This document shows, in pieces, positions 8,352 to 17,540 of a stretch of DNA of 64,000 nt. The translations under genes were made by a program, and so were the position numbers. Position 1 is the first letter of the stretch, and each line of letters starts with the position of its first letter. Source of the stretch: Moduliflexus sp964602655 (lineage in GTDB: Bacteria > Moduliflexota > Moduliflexia > Moduliflexales > Moduliflexaceae); contig CAZRSF010000030.1 in assembly GCA_964602655.1 (NCBI GenBank), positions 1 through 64,000 of the forward strand, read 5' to 3'. The notes under the pieces were generated by a model. It was not told where the DNA came from. It was given only the letters and a program-made list of their open reading frames with translations, and searched no databases.

Positions 8352-9098
8352 CTATGGCTGCTCAAAATGAAACTCTTGGAAAATTTGGTCAATGACGCCT
8401 TTCTCTTTCAAGATCGTCAGGCCTCGATTGAAGTCGTCCATTTTTTTCTTCCAGTCGCCTTTCGCATTTTTCATGAAGCCGTTTCGCATGGGGATGCGTT
8501 GCAACGTGGTCAGCCATTCGATATCGTTTTCACATCCGAATTGTTTCGCGAAATATGCGCCAAGCTGCTTGTCAATCAGGGCTAATCTGATCCGGCCATT
8601 GACTAATTTTCGAATATTCTGACGATCATCTTTCGCTTCTTCAAGCTTCACGCCAGACTGCGTCACTCCTTCAGGGTTGATATAACCGCGCACCGTGCCG
8701 ACGACGACATCTTCGGTTTTTAATGCCTCATAATCCGTAAATAGCAACGTATCGCTTTTCCGTTTATAGAAACCGATTTCATTCTCTACCATCGGCTCGG
8801 AAAGCGCCATCCAACTCTCGCGATCTGTATTGAACCAGACGCCGATCAGAATCTCACACGCGCCGCTTTCCCCTTCTGCAAGCGCGCGCCCCCAGGGGAC
8901 AAAACTCACGTCGAAATCATAGCCGACCTCTTGAAACGCAAGGCGCGTAATCTTGATAATCGGGCCAAAATCAGGCAGATTTTCACCATAAAATGGCGCA
9001 TAATCATTTGTCAACGCCACGATTTTTTCATTGGCAAATATCGGCAACGCCAGGATTAATTGATAAATCACAGTCAATATGACTATTTTCTTCATCAA
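8352..9098 (-). CDS. Periplasmic solute-binding protein (amino-acid type, SBP family 3)
   Basis: A 248-aa exported protein. The signal peptide (KKIVILTVIYQLILALPIFA) ends at about residue 22. The body matches short family-3 binding proteins: IVALTNDYAPFYG start, VSFVPWGRALAEGESGACEI in lobe 1, and DVVVGTVRGYINPEGV at the hinge. No permease or ATPase gene adjoins it. The next gene, 41 nt downstream, is a chemoreceptor. The pair may sense rather than transport, as many such stand-alone proteins do, but ligand and role are not visible in the sequence. Confidence 0.8.
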   Translation of the reverse strand: MMKKIVILTVIYQLILALPIFANEKIVALTNDYAPFYGENLPDFGPIIKITRLAFQEVGYDFDVSFVPWGRALAEGESGACEILIGVWFNTDRESWMALSEPMVENEIGFYKRKSDTLLFTDYEALKTEDVVVGTVRGYINPEGVTQSGVKLEEAKDDRQNIRKLVNGRIRLALIDKQLGAYFAKQFGCENDIEWLTTLQRIPMRNGFMKNAKGDWKKKMDDFNRGLTILKEKGVIDQIFQEFHFEQP

Positions 9099-9139
9099 TG
9101 GTTTTTCTGCTTTATCGTGAGTAAGATAATGCGATAAGA

Positions 9140-10843
9140 TCAGAAGCGTTCGAATTCATCATCCAACTTGTCTGAAGCAGATCGTTCTCCTATAATATCA
9201 AAATGATGTTTCTCCGTTTGGGTTGTATTATGAGGAGCCGTTGGAGTTTTTTTCTCAACCCCGTATTTCGAATATTTCGATTCAGCTGCGTCATCTTTCG
9301 GTTCTTTTAAGACGTTTCCGATCGCTAAAAGGAGATGTTCTCGCGCGTCTTTGTCGGGAATCGCCTGGATCGTCTCAAGCAGTGCTTGCCATTTCTCATG
9401 TTCCGCCGGTTGCGAAGAAATTTCAGGCAACTTGAAGAAGGCAATCGTTTGCTGCAACTGTTCTGATTGGCTGGTCAATTCTTCTGCGGTCGAGGCGACT
9501 TCTTCGGCTGTCGCCGCATATCCCTGGGTCACGTTGTCTAATTGCTGCATGGCCTGCGTAATTTGCCGCGCGCCGGAGCGTTGTTCCTGGCTGGCGGCGC
9601 TGATTTCCTGAATCAATTCGGCGGTATGTTGAATATCCGGCACAAGCCGGTGCAGTTTTTGCCCGGCGTTCTCGGCAAGTTCAACCGTCGAATGCGCCAA
9701 CGTATTGATTTCTTTGGCGGCGTTTTGCGATTGAGCGGCCAGATTCCGAACCTCAGAAGCGACCACGCCGAATCCTTTCCCGTATTCCTGCGCTTTTGAG
9801 GCTTCGATGGAAGCATTCATGGATAAAATATGGGTGCGATTCGCGATATCTTCGATGATTGAAATGGTCTGGGCGATCTTTTTGATCGCTGAGACCGCCT
9901 CGATGACAGCCTGCCCGCCTTCCTGAGCATCTTTGGACGCTTGCAGCGCAATCAGTTCCGTTTGCTTGGCATTATCAGCATTTTGCGAAATATTTGCCAT
10001 CATTTCTTCCATTGACGACGAAATTTCTTCGGTCGCAGCCGCCTGTTCCGTACCGCGCTGCGACATAGTCGTCGCGCTATCCCGAAGCTGTTGGCTGCCG
10101 AGCGTCGCTTCGCTGCTTGCCTTTTGCACCTGATTGAAGACCTTCGCCAGCGTATCTTTCATCTCCCTGAACGCTTCGGCCAATTCGCCGATTTCGTCAT
10201 GCTGGCGAATATCAATCGTCTGGCAAAAATCGCCTTCTGCCATAGAGCGAGCGATCCGAAGCAGGCTGGTCATCGGACGAATGAGCAACATGCGCACACT
10301 GATAATCAGCATCATAAAGAGGAGCACATCTAACACGATCACGATAATCGCAATTTCTCGGAGCGCTAATTTCAATTCCTGCTGGACAAGGCGTTGCGTG
10401 ACATACACCTCCACCACTCCGATCACATTCTCCTCTTTGACAATATTCACGCTTGTGGGAGAGGAGTGTTCCGGTAATTTTTCTAAGGTATCAACGATAT
10501 TCCATCCCTGATCGCGGCCTTTTTCGACGAGAATGCTTTGGTTTTTATCTTTGACAGCAATCGCCAGGATATTGCCATCTTGCATCGCCGTCTCCACGAC
10601 TTTGGCCATCTGAATCTTATCGAAATCCCATATCGGCGAAACCAAATTAAGCGCAAGCTGCTGCGCGGCATTTTGACCGAATGCGTTGAGTCTGGCCTGT
10701 TCGCGAGCCTGGCGCGTATAATATTGATAGACGCCGAATCCTAACAGAATCACGGTGGTCAGCAGAATAATCGTCATGCCGATCTTGAGTTGAATGCTGA
10801 ATTTTCGCTGTCTGGAAATACGCGGCGGTCGTCGAGTTGTCAT
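9140..10843 (-). CDS. Methyl-accepting chemotaxis protein
   Basis: A 567-aa transmembrane receptor that signals through CheA/CheW. Order of parts: cytoplasmic basic N-terminus; membrane helix at about 21-41; a small periplasmic domain containing NLVSPIWDFDKIQMAKVV, typical of a single-Cache or related fold; second membrane helix at about 165-190; HAMP (RPMTSLLRIARSMAEGDF); then a long coiled-coil signalling domain with the hairpin tip EVRNLAAQSQNAAKEI. The C-terminus ends in a flexible linker and EFERF, which fits the x-aromatic-x-x-aromatic pattern of CheR-binding tails. ATG 10843 was chosen because GGAGG lies 6 nt before it. No other che genes occur in the window. Confidence 0.93.
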   Translation of the reverse strand: MTTRRPPRISRQRKFSIQLKIGMTIILLTTVILLGFGVYQYYTRQAREQARLNAFGQNAAQQLALNLVSPIWDFDKIQMAKVVETAMQDGNILAIAVKDKNQSILVEKGRDQGWNIVDTLEKLPEHSSPTSVNIVKEENVIGVVEVYVTQRLVQQELKLALREIAIIVIVLDVLLFMMLIISVRMLLIRPMTSLLRIARSMAEGDFCQTIDIRQHDEIGELAEAFREMKDTLAKVFNQVQKASSEATLGSQQLRDSATTMSQRGTEQAAATEEISSSMEEMMANISQNADNAKQTELIALQASKDAQEGGQAVIEAVSAIKKIAQTISIIEDIANRTHILSMNASIEASKAQEYGKGFGVVASEVRNLAAQSQNAAKEINTLAHSTVELAENAGQKLHRLVPDIQHTAELIQEISAASQEQRSGARQITQAMQQLDNVTQGYAATAEEVASTAEELTSQSEQLQQTIAFFKLPEISSQPAEHEKWQALLETIQAIPDKDAREHLLLAIGNVLKEPKDDAAESKYSKYGVEKKTPTAPHNTTQTEKHHFDIIGERSASDKLDDEFERF

Positions 10844-10875
10844 AGCCAACCTCCTTCATAAAAAGATTGATTGCC

Positions 10876-10912
10876 GCGCGCCTCACCGTTTTTGGAACAC
10901 GGTGAGGCGCGC
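10876..10912. terminator. GCGCCTCACC hairpin
   Basis: Perfect 14-nt arms (GCGCGCCTCACCGT and complement) surround a 9-nt loop, just upstream of the chemoreceptor start. It resembles the GCGCCTC hairpin at 14183-14215. It could end transcription coming from upstream or be a repeat; there is no downstream T-run. Confidence 0.4.
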
Positions 10913-11390
10913 GGGGGTAATGGATGTGAATGATATTGTCGAAACGTATTCCCTATAACTGCGCCCATGAATCACAACGCCGAACAAATGATTCTCTTGA
11001 CCATATTTCAGCATACCGGGTGTTATACGAACGGTGGTGAAAACGATTATAAATGTGTACGACGAAACACCGTCTCGACACACGAATCGGATAGAATCTT
11101 CTTCGCGATAATTCATATTTTATTCTTTCGAAATTCATTTTTGGCAAGTCTTTTTGTCATTTTTTTTGCAAATTATTCGAATACGAATGAAGCGAAATCA
11201 GATGAGGGGGCTGCTGCGTGGACAACTTGCCTTATTCATTTCGAATTCTTCATCAGAAACGATCTGTTTCCGAGACGCGCTGTCAGCGGTCGAAACCCTG
11301 TCAGGGCTGAAGCGGAAAGATATGAAAGACGATACGAGGGAAATCGGCTGATTGAGACACGTTCGAATTCCTCATCGAACAGGTCGCGGA
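10913..11390. other. Gene-free stretch between lacI-type gene and chemoreceptor
   Basis: Open frames here are short or overlap each other and lack ribosome binding sites or recognisable domains. A word GAAACCCTGTCAGGG at about 11295 matches one arm of the palindrome at 57324-57357, so the stretch holds at least one repeat relic. I see no RNA gene. Confidence 0.5.
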
Positions 11391-12377
11391 TCAGATCGAC
11401 GCGCCTTCGATCAGGCGGTAATCAAGCAGTTCGATTGAGGCGACCGGCTCGTTGTTAATCTGCGCTAACAAGCAGGCCACAGCGTTTCGCCCTAATTCCT
11501 CGATCGGATAGGCGATGGTGCTGAGCGATGGAGTGACATATTTTAATACCTGAATTCGGTCAAAGCCCATCAAGCCGACATCGTTCGGAACGTTGATGTT
11601 TTTCGCGCGGAGATAATTCAACACCTCTAATGCGTAAATATCGCTGGAACATAGGATCGCGGTGCGCTCTTCATGCAACGGGATCGTGTCTAATTTTTCT
11701 AAATACGCCTTTTCGCCGATCACAATCGGTTTGTGCGGCATCCGCGCCTCTTTCAAGCCCTCTTTATATCCGGCCAATCGTTCTTCGACCGAGTAAATAT
11801 TCTCCTGTCCTTTATATGAGAGCGGCGGACTGACGTACACGATGCGTTGATAGCCTCTTGCGGCGATAAAGGCGACCGCCTCTTTGATCGCCTGTCGGTC
11901 TTTGACGCCGATAAACGGGAACGCTTTCGACACACGATTCCCAATCGTGACAATCGGCGTTTTCAGGGTTTTCAGGTATTGCGAAAATTTTGCGCCGCCA
12001 TTGATCGGATCAAGAATAATTCCATCCACGTTCAGGCTCGAAAGGCTGTCGAGATAGTCTAATTCTTCCTCGATATTCCCTTCGGTAATCGTCAGATAGA
12101 CAAAATATCCGGCATCTTTCGCGCGCTCCTCGATCTCTTCCACTAACTGCGCGAAAAATTGATTCGCGAGATCGAACACCACGACGCCGAGCGTCATGGT
12201 TTTGCCTTGTCTCAGGCCGCGCGCCAGCAGATGCGGACGATAGCCAAGTTCTTTCGCCATATTGATGATCTTTTCTTTCGTTTCAGCTTTGATCCCCGGC
12301 CTGTTGTGCAGCGCCCGATCTATGGTTCCAATGGACACGTCGCAAATTTTCGCAAGCTCTGTTGTCGTGATGCGCAT
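11391..12377 (-). CDS. LacI-family transcriptional regulator
   Basis: A 328-aa sugar-responsive repressor. The N-terminal helix-turn-helix (TTTELAKICDVSIGTIDRAL) and hinge helix are followed by a periplasmic-binding-protein-like ligand domain (TLGVVVFDLANQFFAQLVEE; DGIILDPINGG; AILCSSDIYALEVL; GLMGFDRIQVLKYVTPSLST). It is transcribed away from the sugar ABC transporter/beta-galactosidase genes, so it most likely controls them and itself. Similar inverted repeats (ACGT-CA-ACGT core) overlap its own promoter and that of the transporter. The inducer is not known; a galactoside or related oligosaccharide is plausible from the neighbouring GH42 gene. Confidence 0.95.
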   Translation of the reverse strand: MRITTTELAKICDVSIGTIDRALHNRPGIKAETKEKIINMAKELGYRPHLLARGLRQGKTMTLGVVVFDLANQFFAQLVEEIEERAKDAGYFVYLTITEGNIEEELDYLDSLSSLNVDGIILDPINGGAKFSQYLKTLKTPIVTIGNRVSKAFPFIGVKDRQAIKEAVAFIAARGYQRIVYVSPPLSYKGQENIYSVEERLAGYKEGLKEARMPHKPIVIGEKAYLEKLDTIPLHEERTAILCSSDIYALEVLNYLRAKNINVPNDVGLMGFDRIQVLKYVTPSLSTIAYPIEELGRNAVACLLAQINNEPVASIELLDYRLIEGASI

Positions 12378-12470
12378 AATACTTCCACCCTCTTTTCTCC
12401 TCAGATCAGCGCGAACGGCGGTGTCATTCGCGCTGCCGCACTTTTTTTAAGATATTATCGAGTATGATCC

Positions 12471-12503
12471 ATCATAAATTGTCATTCCGTTAACGTCAAC
12501 GTT
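12471..12503 (-). promoter_or_regulatory. Promoter of the LacI-type gene with operator
   Basis: On the minus strand there is TTGACG (12494-12499), a 17-nt spacer and TATGAT (12471-12476). The -35 lies inside AACGT-CA-ACGTT (12492-12503), an inverted repeat with the CG-rich centre style of LacI-family operators. Autorepression is inferred. Confidence 0.6.
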
Positions 12504-12754
12504 TTTCTATTTTTTTTACGGTTACGTGGTTTTTTTACTGAATTTGACTGTATAGCAACGGTTTCATCTTTTTGGATATTTCAAAAAGATGAGAAAAATT
12601 CTGACGTGCATTACACGAAAAAAGAGATCATCATCATACGATCAGAGATCGAATGCAACAATTTTCATGAGATGCCTGTATCTATATAACTGTCTAATTA
12701 TAAATATGTTGAATAAGAAATTACCTGAAATAATTTTAAACAATATAAAAATTC

Positions 12755-12800
12755 TTGACAGATTATTCTTTCATTTTTTACATCGTGTACGTCAACGTTA
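12755..12800 (+). promoter_or_regulatory. Promoter region of the sugar transporter operon with operator
   Basis: TTGACA at 12755-12760 is a clear -35; the -10 (around TTACAT, 12778-12783) is weak. Just downstream, GTACGTCAACGTTA (12787-12800) repeats the 11-mer ACGTCAACGTT found in the lacI-side site, placing an operator over the expected transcription start. The region 12510-12850 is otherwise very A+T-rich and gene-free. Confidence 0.5.
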
Positions 12801-12860
12801 ATAATGTTGCGCGGATCATTTCACTCTTTTATTAATCAACCTAAGCATGGAGGATAGAGT

Positions 12861-14150
12861 ATGATTCTCAAACGTGGATGGATTGTTGCATTAGTGTTAG
12901 TGGGGAGCATGGTGAGCGCATTGGCTGCATGGGCAGAACCGAGCGGCGAAATTACGATCTGGGGCTGGCCGACGCATGACAAAGCGTATGAGACGATGAT
13001 TGCCGGATTCAATGAAAAGTACCCGAATATCAGCGTGAAATGGGAGATGGTGCCAGAAACGGCGAATGCCTTATCAACGGCGATTGCCGCTGGCGATGGC
13101 CTGCCGGACGTGACTGCCATTGAGATCAATCATATTGACCGATTCGTATTTCAAGGCGGATTTGTCGATCTGCTGTAGCCGCCATATAATGCCGGTCAAT
13201 ATCAGAAAGATTTCGTGCCTTACAAATGGGCGCAAGCCACGACGCCCGACGGCAAACTCTTTGCGTTGCCCTGGGATATCGGCCCGGCCTCCATGTTTTA
13301 TCGTCGCGACATTTTCGAAAAGGCTGGATTGCCGTCTGATCCAGAATCAGTCGCCAAGATGTTGAGCACCTGGAAAGGGTATATCGAAACCGGCAAAAAA
13401 GTCGCAAAACCAGAGGAAAACCTCTTCTGGACGGATAACGCCAGCGAAATCCCGTATATCTATTACGCGCATAAAAACTTCTTTGACGAAGACTATAACC
13501 TTGCGATCAATAACCCCAAAACGCTGGAAGTGCTGCAATACGCCAAAGAAATCCGCGATGCCAATATGGATGCGAAATCCGTACTCTGGGCGGAAGAATG
13601 GTATGCCTCCATTCGCGAAGGACACATTGCGACCTTGATTTCCGGCTGCTGGTTCGGCGCGATGTTGAAAACCTTTGTCGATCCGGAGGGCGCGGGACGC
13701 TGGGGCATCGTGCCGATTCCTGATGACCCGTTGCAGAACTGGGGCGGATCATTTTTAGCGATTCCCGAAAAAGCGCCGAATAAAGAAGCCGCCTGGGCGT
13801 TCGTCGAATATTGCCTTGCCACGAAACGCGCGCAAAATGAAATGTTCACGTTAGATTATTTCCCTGCCTACATGCCCGCCTGGGACGATCCGATGTATCA
13901 AGAAGGCGACCCCTATTTCGCCGGACAGAAAACGCGCGAAATGTGGACGAAGATCGCGACCTCGCCTGGCAAAATTTTCACCACGCCGATGGACGCTGCC
14001 GCAGAGCAAGCCTTCATGGCAGAAGTGAACAAAATGTTGAACGAAGGGCTTGATCCGCAAGCCACGATTGCCAGCATTGAAAAAGCCATTACCGAGCAGA
14101 CCTCGCAAGACCGCGAAGTCGCGCTGGAAATGCTGAAGAAGAAAAAATAA
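12861..14150 (+). pseudogene. Sugar-binding protein, tandem copy 1, interrupted by an amber codon
   Basis: This is a near-duplicate of the intact family-1 extracellular sugar-binding protein at 14330. Translation begins well (signal peptide, then GEITIWGWPTHDKAYETMIA), but codon 106 at 13176-13178 is TAG where the paralogue has CAG (DLLQPPYDAG becomes DLL-stop-PPYNAG). The frame then stays open, in phase, to 14150 with full similarity. There is also a two-codon deletion and divergence near KWEMVPETANAL (paralogue KWEMMSAEEMYNAL). A single transition explains the stop, so inactivation is recent or the codon is read through. If it is dead, the second copy supplies the function. It lies directly behind the LacI-type operator region. 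Confidence 0.8.
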
Positions 14151-14182
14151 TTTCGCCAGCATTTTTCAGGATTGAACGGTAC

Positions 14183-14215
14183 GCGCCTCGCAGGTCTTCA
14201 ACGTCTGTGAGGCGC
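14183..14215 (+). terminator. Intercistronic hairpin between the binding-protein copies
   Basis: The arms GCGCCTCGCAG and CTGTGAGGCGC (one mismatch) surround an 11-nt loop, 33 nt after the first copy ends. There is no strong T-run. It may terminate part of the transcripts or protect the 3' end of the upstream message. Confidence 0.4.
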
Positions 14216-14329
14216 CACCATCGCGCATCCAACGACTACGTTTGCACGTTTAACATGACGAGTTGATTCATACCCCCGAACACTTGCAAGAATACTGCGA
14301 TCAAAAACGCGTTTCAAAGGAGAAATTTC

Positions 14330-15649
14330 ATGAGAAAAACAGGTCTCTCGTTATGCGCCCGCGCGGCGCTCGTGACAATCGCTGCGGCGATGGCGATCAT
14401 ATCTTCTGCCGGAGCGTTCGCGGCAGAGAAACCCTCTGGGGAAGTTGTCGTGTGGGGCTGGCCGACGCATGATAAAGCGTATGAGGCCATGATTGCCGGA
14501 TTTAACGAGCAGTATCCCGATATTACGGTCAAATGGGAAATGATGTCCGCTGAGGAGATGTATAACGCCTTATCAACGGCGATTGCTGCTGGCGACGGTC
14601 TGCCGGATGTGACGGCGATTGAGATTAACGATATTGACCGCTTTGTCTTTCAAGGCGGATTCGAAGACTTGCTTCAGCCGCCCTACGATGCTGGCCGATA
14701 TAAAGATGATTTCGTCCCGTATAAATGGGCGCAAGCCACGACGCCCGACGGAAAATTATTCGCCTTTCCCTGGGATATTGGCCCGGCCTCGATGTTCTAC
14801 CGCCGCGATATTTTCGAGAAAGCCGGATTGCCGTCAGACCCGGAATCGGTGGCCAAGATGTTGAGCACCTGGAAAGGGTATATCGAAACGGGCAAAAAAG
14901 TCGCAAAACCAGAAGAAAACCTGTTCTGGACGGATAATGCCAGCGAAATTCCGTATATCTATTATGCCCATAAAAATATCTTTGATGAACAGTACAACCT
15001 CGCCATCAATACCCCGAAAACCCTTGAATTATTGCAGTATGCCAAAGAACTCCGCGACGCGAAGATGGACGCAAAATTAGTGTTGTGGACAGAAGAATGG
15101 TATGCCTCAATCAGGGAAGGACAAATTGCCACGTTAATTTCCGGCTGCTGGTTTGGCGCGATGCTGAAAACCTTTATCGATCCAGACGGCGCAGGCCATT
15201 GGGGGATCGTGCCGGTTCCTCAAGACCCGTTGCAGAACTGGGGCGGCTCCTTCTTGGCGATCCCTGAAAAAGCGCAGAATAAAGAGGCGGCCTGGGCATT
15301 TGTCGAGTATTGTTTGGCGACAAAACGCGCGCAAAATGAAATGTTCGCCCTGGATTATTTCCCTGCCTACATGCCAGCCTGGGACGATCCGATGTATCAG
15401 GAAGGCGATCCGTATTTTGGCGGCCAGAAAACGCGCGAACTCTGGACGAAGATTGCGACCTCGCCGGGCAAAATTTTCACCACGCCGATGGATGCCGCCG
15501 CAGAAGATGCCTTGATGGCAGAAATCGGCAGAATGTTGAACGAGGGGCTTGATCCGCAAACCACGATTGCGAACGCGGAAAAAGCTATTACCGAGCAGAC
15601 AGCGCAAGATCGCGAAGCCGTTCTGAAAATGCTGAACACGAAACAATAG
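14330..15649 (+). CDS. ABC transporter sugar-binding protein (family 1)
   Basis: A 439-aa periplasmic receptor for a carbohydrate ABC importer. The signal peptide (basic MRKTGLSLCAR, hydrophobic core, AGAFAAE cleavage region) is followed by a family-1 binding protein: VVVWGWPTHDKAYEAMIAGF, TVKWEMMSAEEMYNAL, AIAAGDGLPDVTAIEIND and FAFPWDIGPASMFYRRDIFE. ATG 14330 follows AAAGGAG. It is the intact member of a tandem pair, and a 10-bp stem downstream may let it be made in excess over the permeases. The ligand is unknown; the GH42 gene suggests a beta-galactoside. Confidence 0.93.
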   Translation: MRKTGLSLCARAALVTIAAAMAIISSAGAFAAEKPSGEVVVWGWPTHDKAYEAMIAGFNEQYPDITVKWEMMSAEEMYNALSTAIAAGDGLPDVTAIEINDIDRFVFQGGFEDLLQPPYDAGRYKDDFVPYKWAQATTPDGKLFAFPWDIGPASMFYRRDIFEKAGLPSDPESVAKMLSTWKGYIETGKKVAKPEENLFWTDNASEIPYIYYAHKNIFDEQYNLAINTPKTLELLQYAKELRDAKMDAKLVLWTEEWYASIREGQIATLISGCWFGAMLKTFIDPDGAGHWGIVPVPQDPLQNWGGSFLAIPEKAQNKEAAWAFVEYCLATKRAQNEMFALDYFPAYMPAWDDPMYQEGDPYFGGQKTRELWTKIATSPGKIFTTPMDAAAEDALMAEIGRMLNEGLDPQTTIANAEKAITEQTAQDREAVLKMLNTKQ

Positions 15650-15659
15650 TCATCATGAG

Positions 15660-15685
15660 AGAACGGCGGGAAACACCGCCGTTCT
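15660..15685 (+). terminator. Intercistronic attenuating hairpin
   Basis: A 10-bp stem (AGAACGGCGG / CCGCCGTTCT) follows the binding-protein stop codon and precedes the permease gene by about 22 nt, ending in TTCT. Stems here are common in ABC importer operons and lower permease expression relative to the receptor. Confidence 0.6.
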
Positions 15686-15707
15686 TCTGCTTGCGAAGGA
15701 GACCGCT

Positions 15708-16634
15708 ATGAACGCGCAACAACAAGATCATGTCCGATACGATCTCTGGCATGACATCAAAAAACATTGGGTCGCGTATGTCTATATCTCGCCGTTTTAC
15801 ATTCTTTTCGCAATTTTTGGCGCCTTCCCCATACTCTTTTCTTTTTATCTCAGTTTTCAGCAATGGCGCGGCAATGGCCCGATGACATTTATCGGATTAA
15901 AAAACTACTCCGATGTCTTTCATGATCCATTATTCTGGAACTCTTTTTGGAATACGGCGGTCATTTGGATTGGCGCGCATGTGCCAATGCTCTCACTCGC
16001 CTTGATTTTAGCATTTATCCTCAACTCCGGCCTCGTCAAATTCAGCGATTTCTTTAAAACGGTGTATTTTACGCCGATGGTGACATCTTCGGTGGCGGTG
16101 TCGCTCGTGTTTATGACCATGTACGGCTTGCGGTTCGGCTTGATCAACGCGACGTTGAAAGCAATCGGCTTGCCGACGATTGATTGGTGGGGCGGCTCAG
16201 GATTCTGGATCAAGCCCGCAATCATCTTTTTATTTATCTGGCGCTGGACGGGTTGGAACATGGTCATCTATCTCGCCGGATTGCAGGGGATTGATAATGA
16301 ATTATATGAAGCAGCAAGAATTGACGGCGCAAGCATGTCGCAAGTGTTCTGGCATATCACTCTGCCGCTATTGCGCCCGGTGATTCTCTTTTCCGTGATT
16401 TTATCGTTCATCGGCGGAATCACCGTCTTTGACGAACCCTACATTCTCACATCAGGCCAGACCTTAGGCGGCACGAATCACGCCGGATTAACGTTAGCGT
16501 ATTATTTGTATAATATGGCGTTTACGCGCGGACATTTAGGGTATGCCTCAGCATTGGCCTATATCATCTGTGCGATCATTATCACGCTGTCCGTCTCGAA
16601 TATGAAAATATTCGGCAAATCCGACAATGCGTAA
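15708..16634 (+). CDS. Sugar ABC transporter permease (MalF type)
   Basis: A 308-aa inner-membrane permease with about six transmembrane segments: first WVAYVYISPFYILFAIFGAF, then SLALILAFILNS, FFKTVYFTPMVTSSVAVSL and so on. The cytoplasmic EAA loop EAARIDGASMSQVFWHITLP, which docks the ATPase, is intact. GAAGGAG precedes ATG 15708. It is paired with the MalG-type permease 27 nt downstream. No ATP-binding subunit is encoded in the operon, so a shared ATPase elsewhere must energise it. Confidence 0.95.
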   Translation: MNAQQQDHVRYDLWHDIKKHWVAYVYISPFYILFAIFGAFPILFSFYLSFQQWRGNGPMTFIGLKNYSDVFHDPLFWNSFWNTAVIWIGAHVPMLSLALILAFILNSGLVKFSDFFKTVYFTPMVTSSVAVSLVFMTMYGLRFGLINATLKAIGLPTIDWWGGSGFWIKPAIIFLFIWRWTGWNMVIYLAGLQGIDNELYEAARIDGASMSQVFWHITLPLLRPVILFSVILSFIGGITVFDEPYILTSGQTLGGTNHAGLTLAYYLYNMAFTRGHLGYASALAYIICAIIITLSVSNMKIFGKSDNA

Positions 16635-16661
16635 AAAATCTGAGGGAGGATTGTAGAGACT

Positions 16662-17528
16662 ATGAAGCACGACCATAAGCTGCGCGAACAGTCGAAATTC
16701 TCGAAAAACATCACGAAAATCGTCATGTATCTATTTTTGATTATCGGAGCGATTCTGTCATTTCTCCCATTTTATTGGATGCTGACTCTGGCGACGCTCG
16801 ATTCGAAAGCCATTTTCCAATTTCCGCCGCCGCTGCTTCCAGGCCATAACACGCTCATCAATTATAAAAACATGATGACCGTCATCCCATTCTGGCGGAA
16901 TTTGTTCAACAGCGCGTTCGTCGCCACATGCGTCACCGGCCTGACGCTGCTCTTCTGCTCGATGGGCGGATTTGCGTTCGCGATGTATAAATTCCCAGGG
17001 CGAAATAAATTATTTGCGCTGATGCTGAGCACCATGATGATTCCGGGACTCGTTCAATTGATTCCCTGGTTCATCATTATCAGCCGCCTGAAATGGATTA
17101 ACCATCTCGAAGCCCTGATTATTCCGAGCGCCGTGACCGCGTTCGGCATCTTCTGGATGCGGCAGTATATCGCCGCCAACATCCCCGCCGAGTTGTTAGA
17201 CGCGGCGCGGATTGACGGATGCCCGGAGTTTACGATTTTTTTCCGCGTAATTGCCCCGTTGCTCAGCCCGGCGTATGGCGCGTTAGGCATCATGACGTTT
17301 ATGGGCAGTTGGAACAATTTCCTGTATCCGCTGACCGTGCTGCGAAAAAAGGACGTGGCGACGCTGCCGATTGCCTTGCAGTTGTTGCGCGGCGATCCGT
17401 ATCGCGGCGGCGACTACGGCGTTTTGATGTTCGGCACGGCGCTCGCCATGCTGCCGATTCTGATCGTCTTCTGGGCGGCTTCGCGTAAATTCATCGCCGG
17501 ACTGACCGCCGGAGCGCTCAAAGGGTAG
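16662..17528 (+). CDS. Sugar ABC transporter permease (MalG type)
   Basis: A 288-aa inner-membrane permease, second half of the heterodimer. The first membrane helix is at IVMYLFLIIGAILSFLPFYW, followed by further helices. The EAA loop is AARIDGCPEFTIFFRVIAPL, and the end (FIAGLTAGALKG) is the usual MalG-type C-terminus. GGGAGG lies upstream of ATG 16662. It is followed by 244 nt of palindromic repeats and then the GH42 gene on the same strand. Confidence 0.95.
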   Translation: MKHDHKLREQSKFSKNITKIVMYLFLIIGAILSFLPFYWMLTLATLDSKAIFQFPPPLLPGHNTLINYKNMMTVIPFWRNLFNSAFVATCVTGLTLLFCSMGGFAFAMYKFPGRNKLFALMLSTMMIPGLVQLIPWFIIISRLKWINHLEALIIPSAVTAFGIFWMRQYIAANIPAELLDAARIDGCPEFTIFFRVIAPLLSPAYGALGIMTFMGSWNNFLYPLTVLRKKDVATLPIALQLLRGDPYRGGDYGVLMFGTALAMLPILIVFWAASRKFIAGLTAGALKG

Positions 17529-17540
17529 ATGTATTTATTC

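Noticed and set aside
10967..11458. 163-codon open frame on the plus strand
   Set aside because: No ribosome binding site, repetitive Arg/Ser-rich end from reading across the antisense of the lacI-type gene, no domain.
12589..12801. 70-codon frame in the A+T-rich region before the sugar operon
   Set aside because: Low-complexity Lys/Asn/Ile sequence overlapping the promoter and operator; no start signals.
13176..13178. Amber codon as evidence for an alternative genetic code or pyrrolysine
   Set aside because: Other genes in the window end normally at TAG, TAA and TGA and no other internal TAG is seen, so a local mutation is simpler; readthrough is kept only as a possibility.
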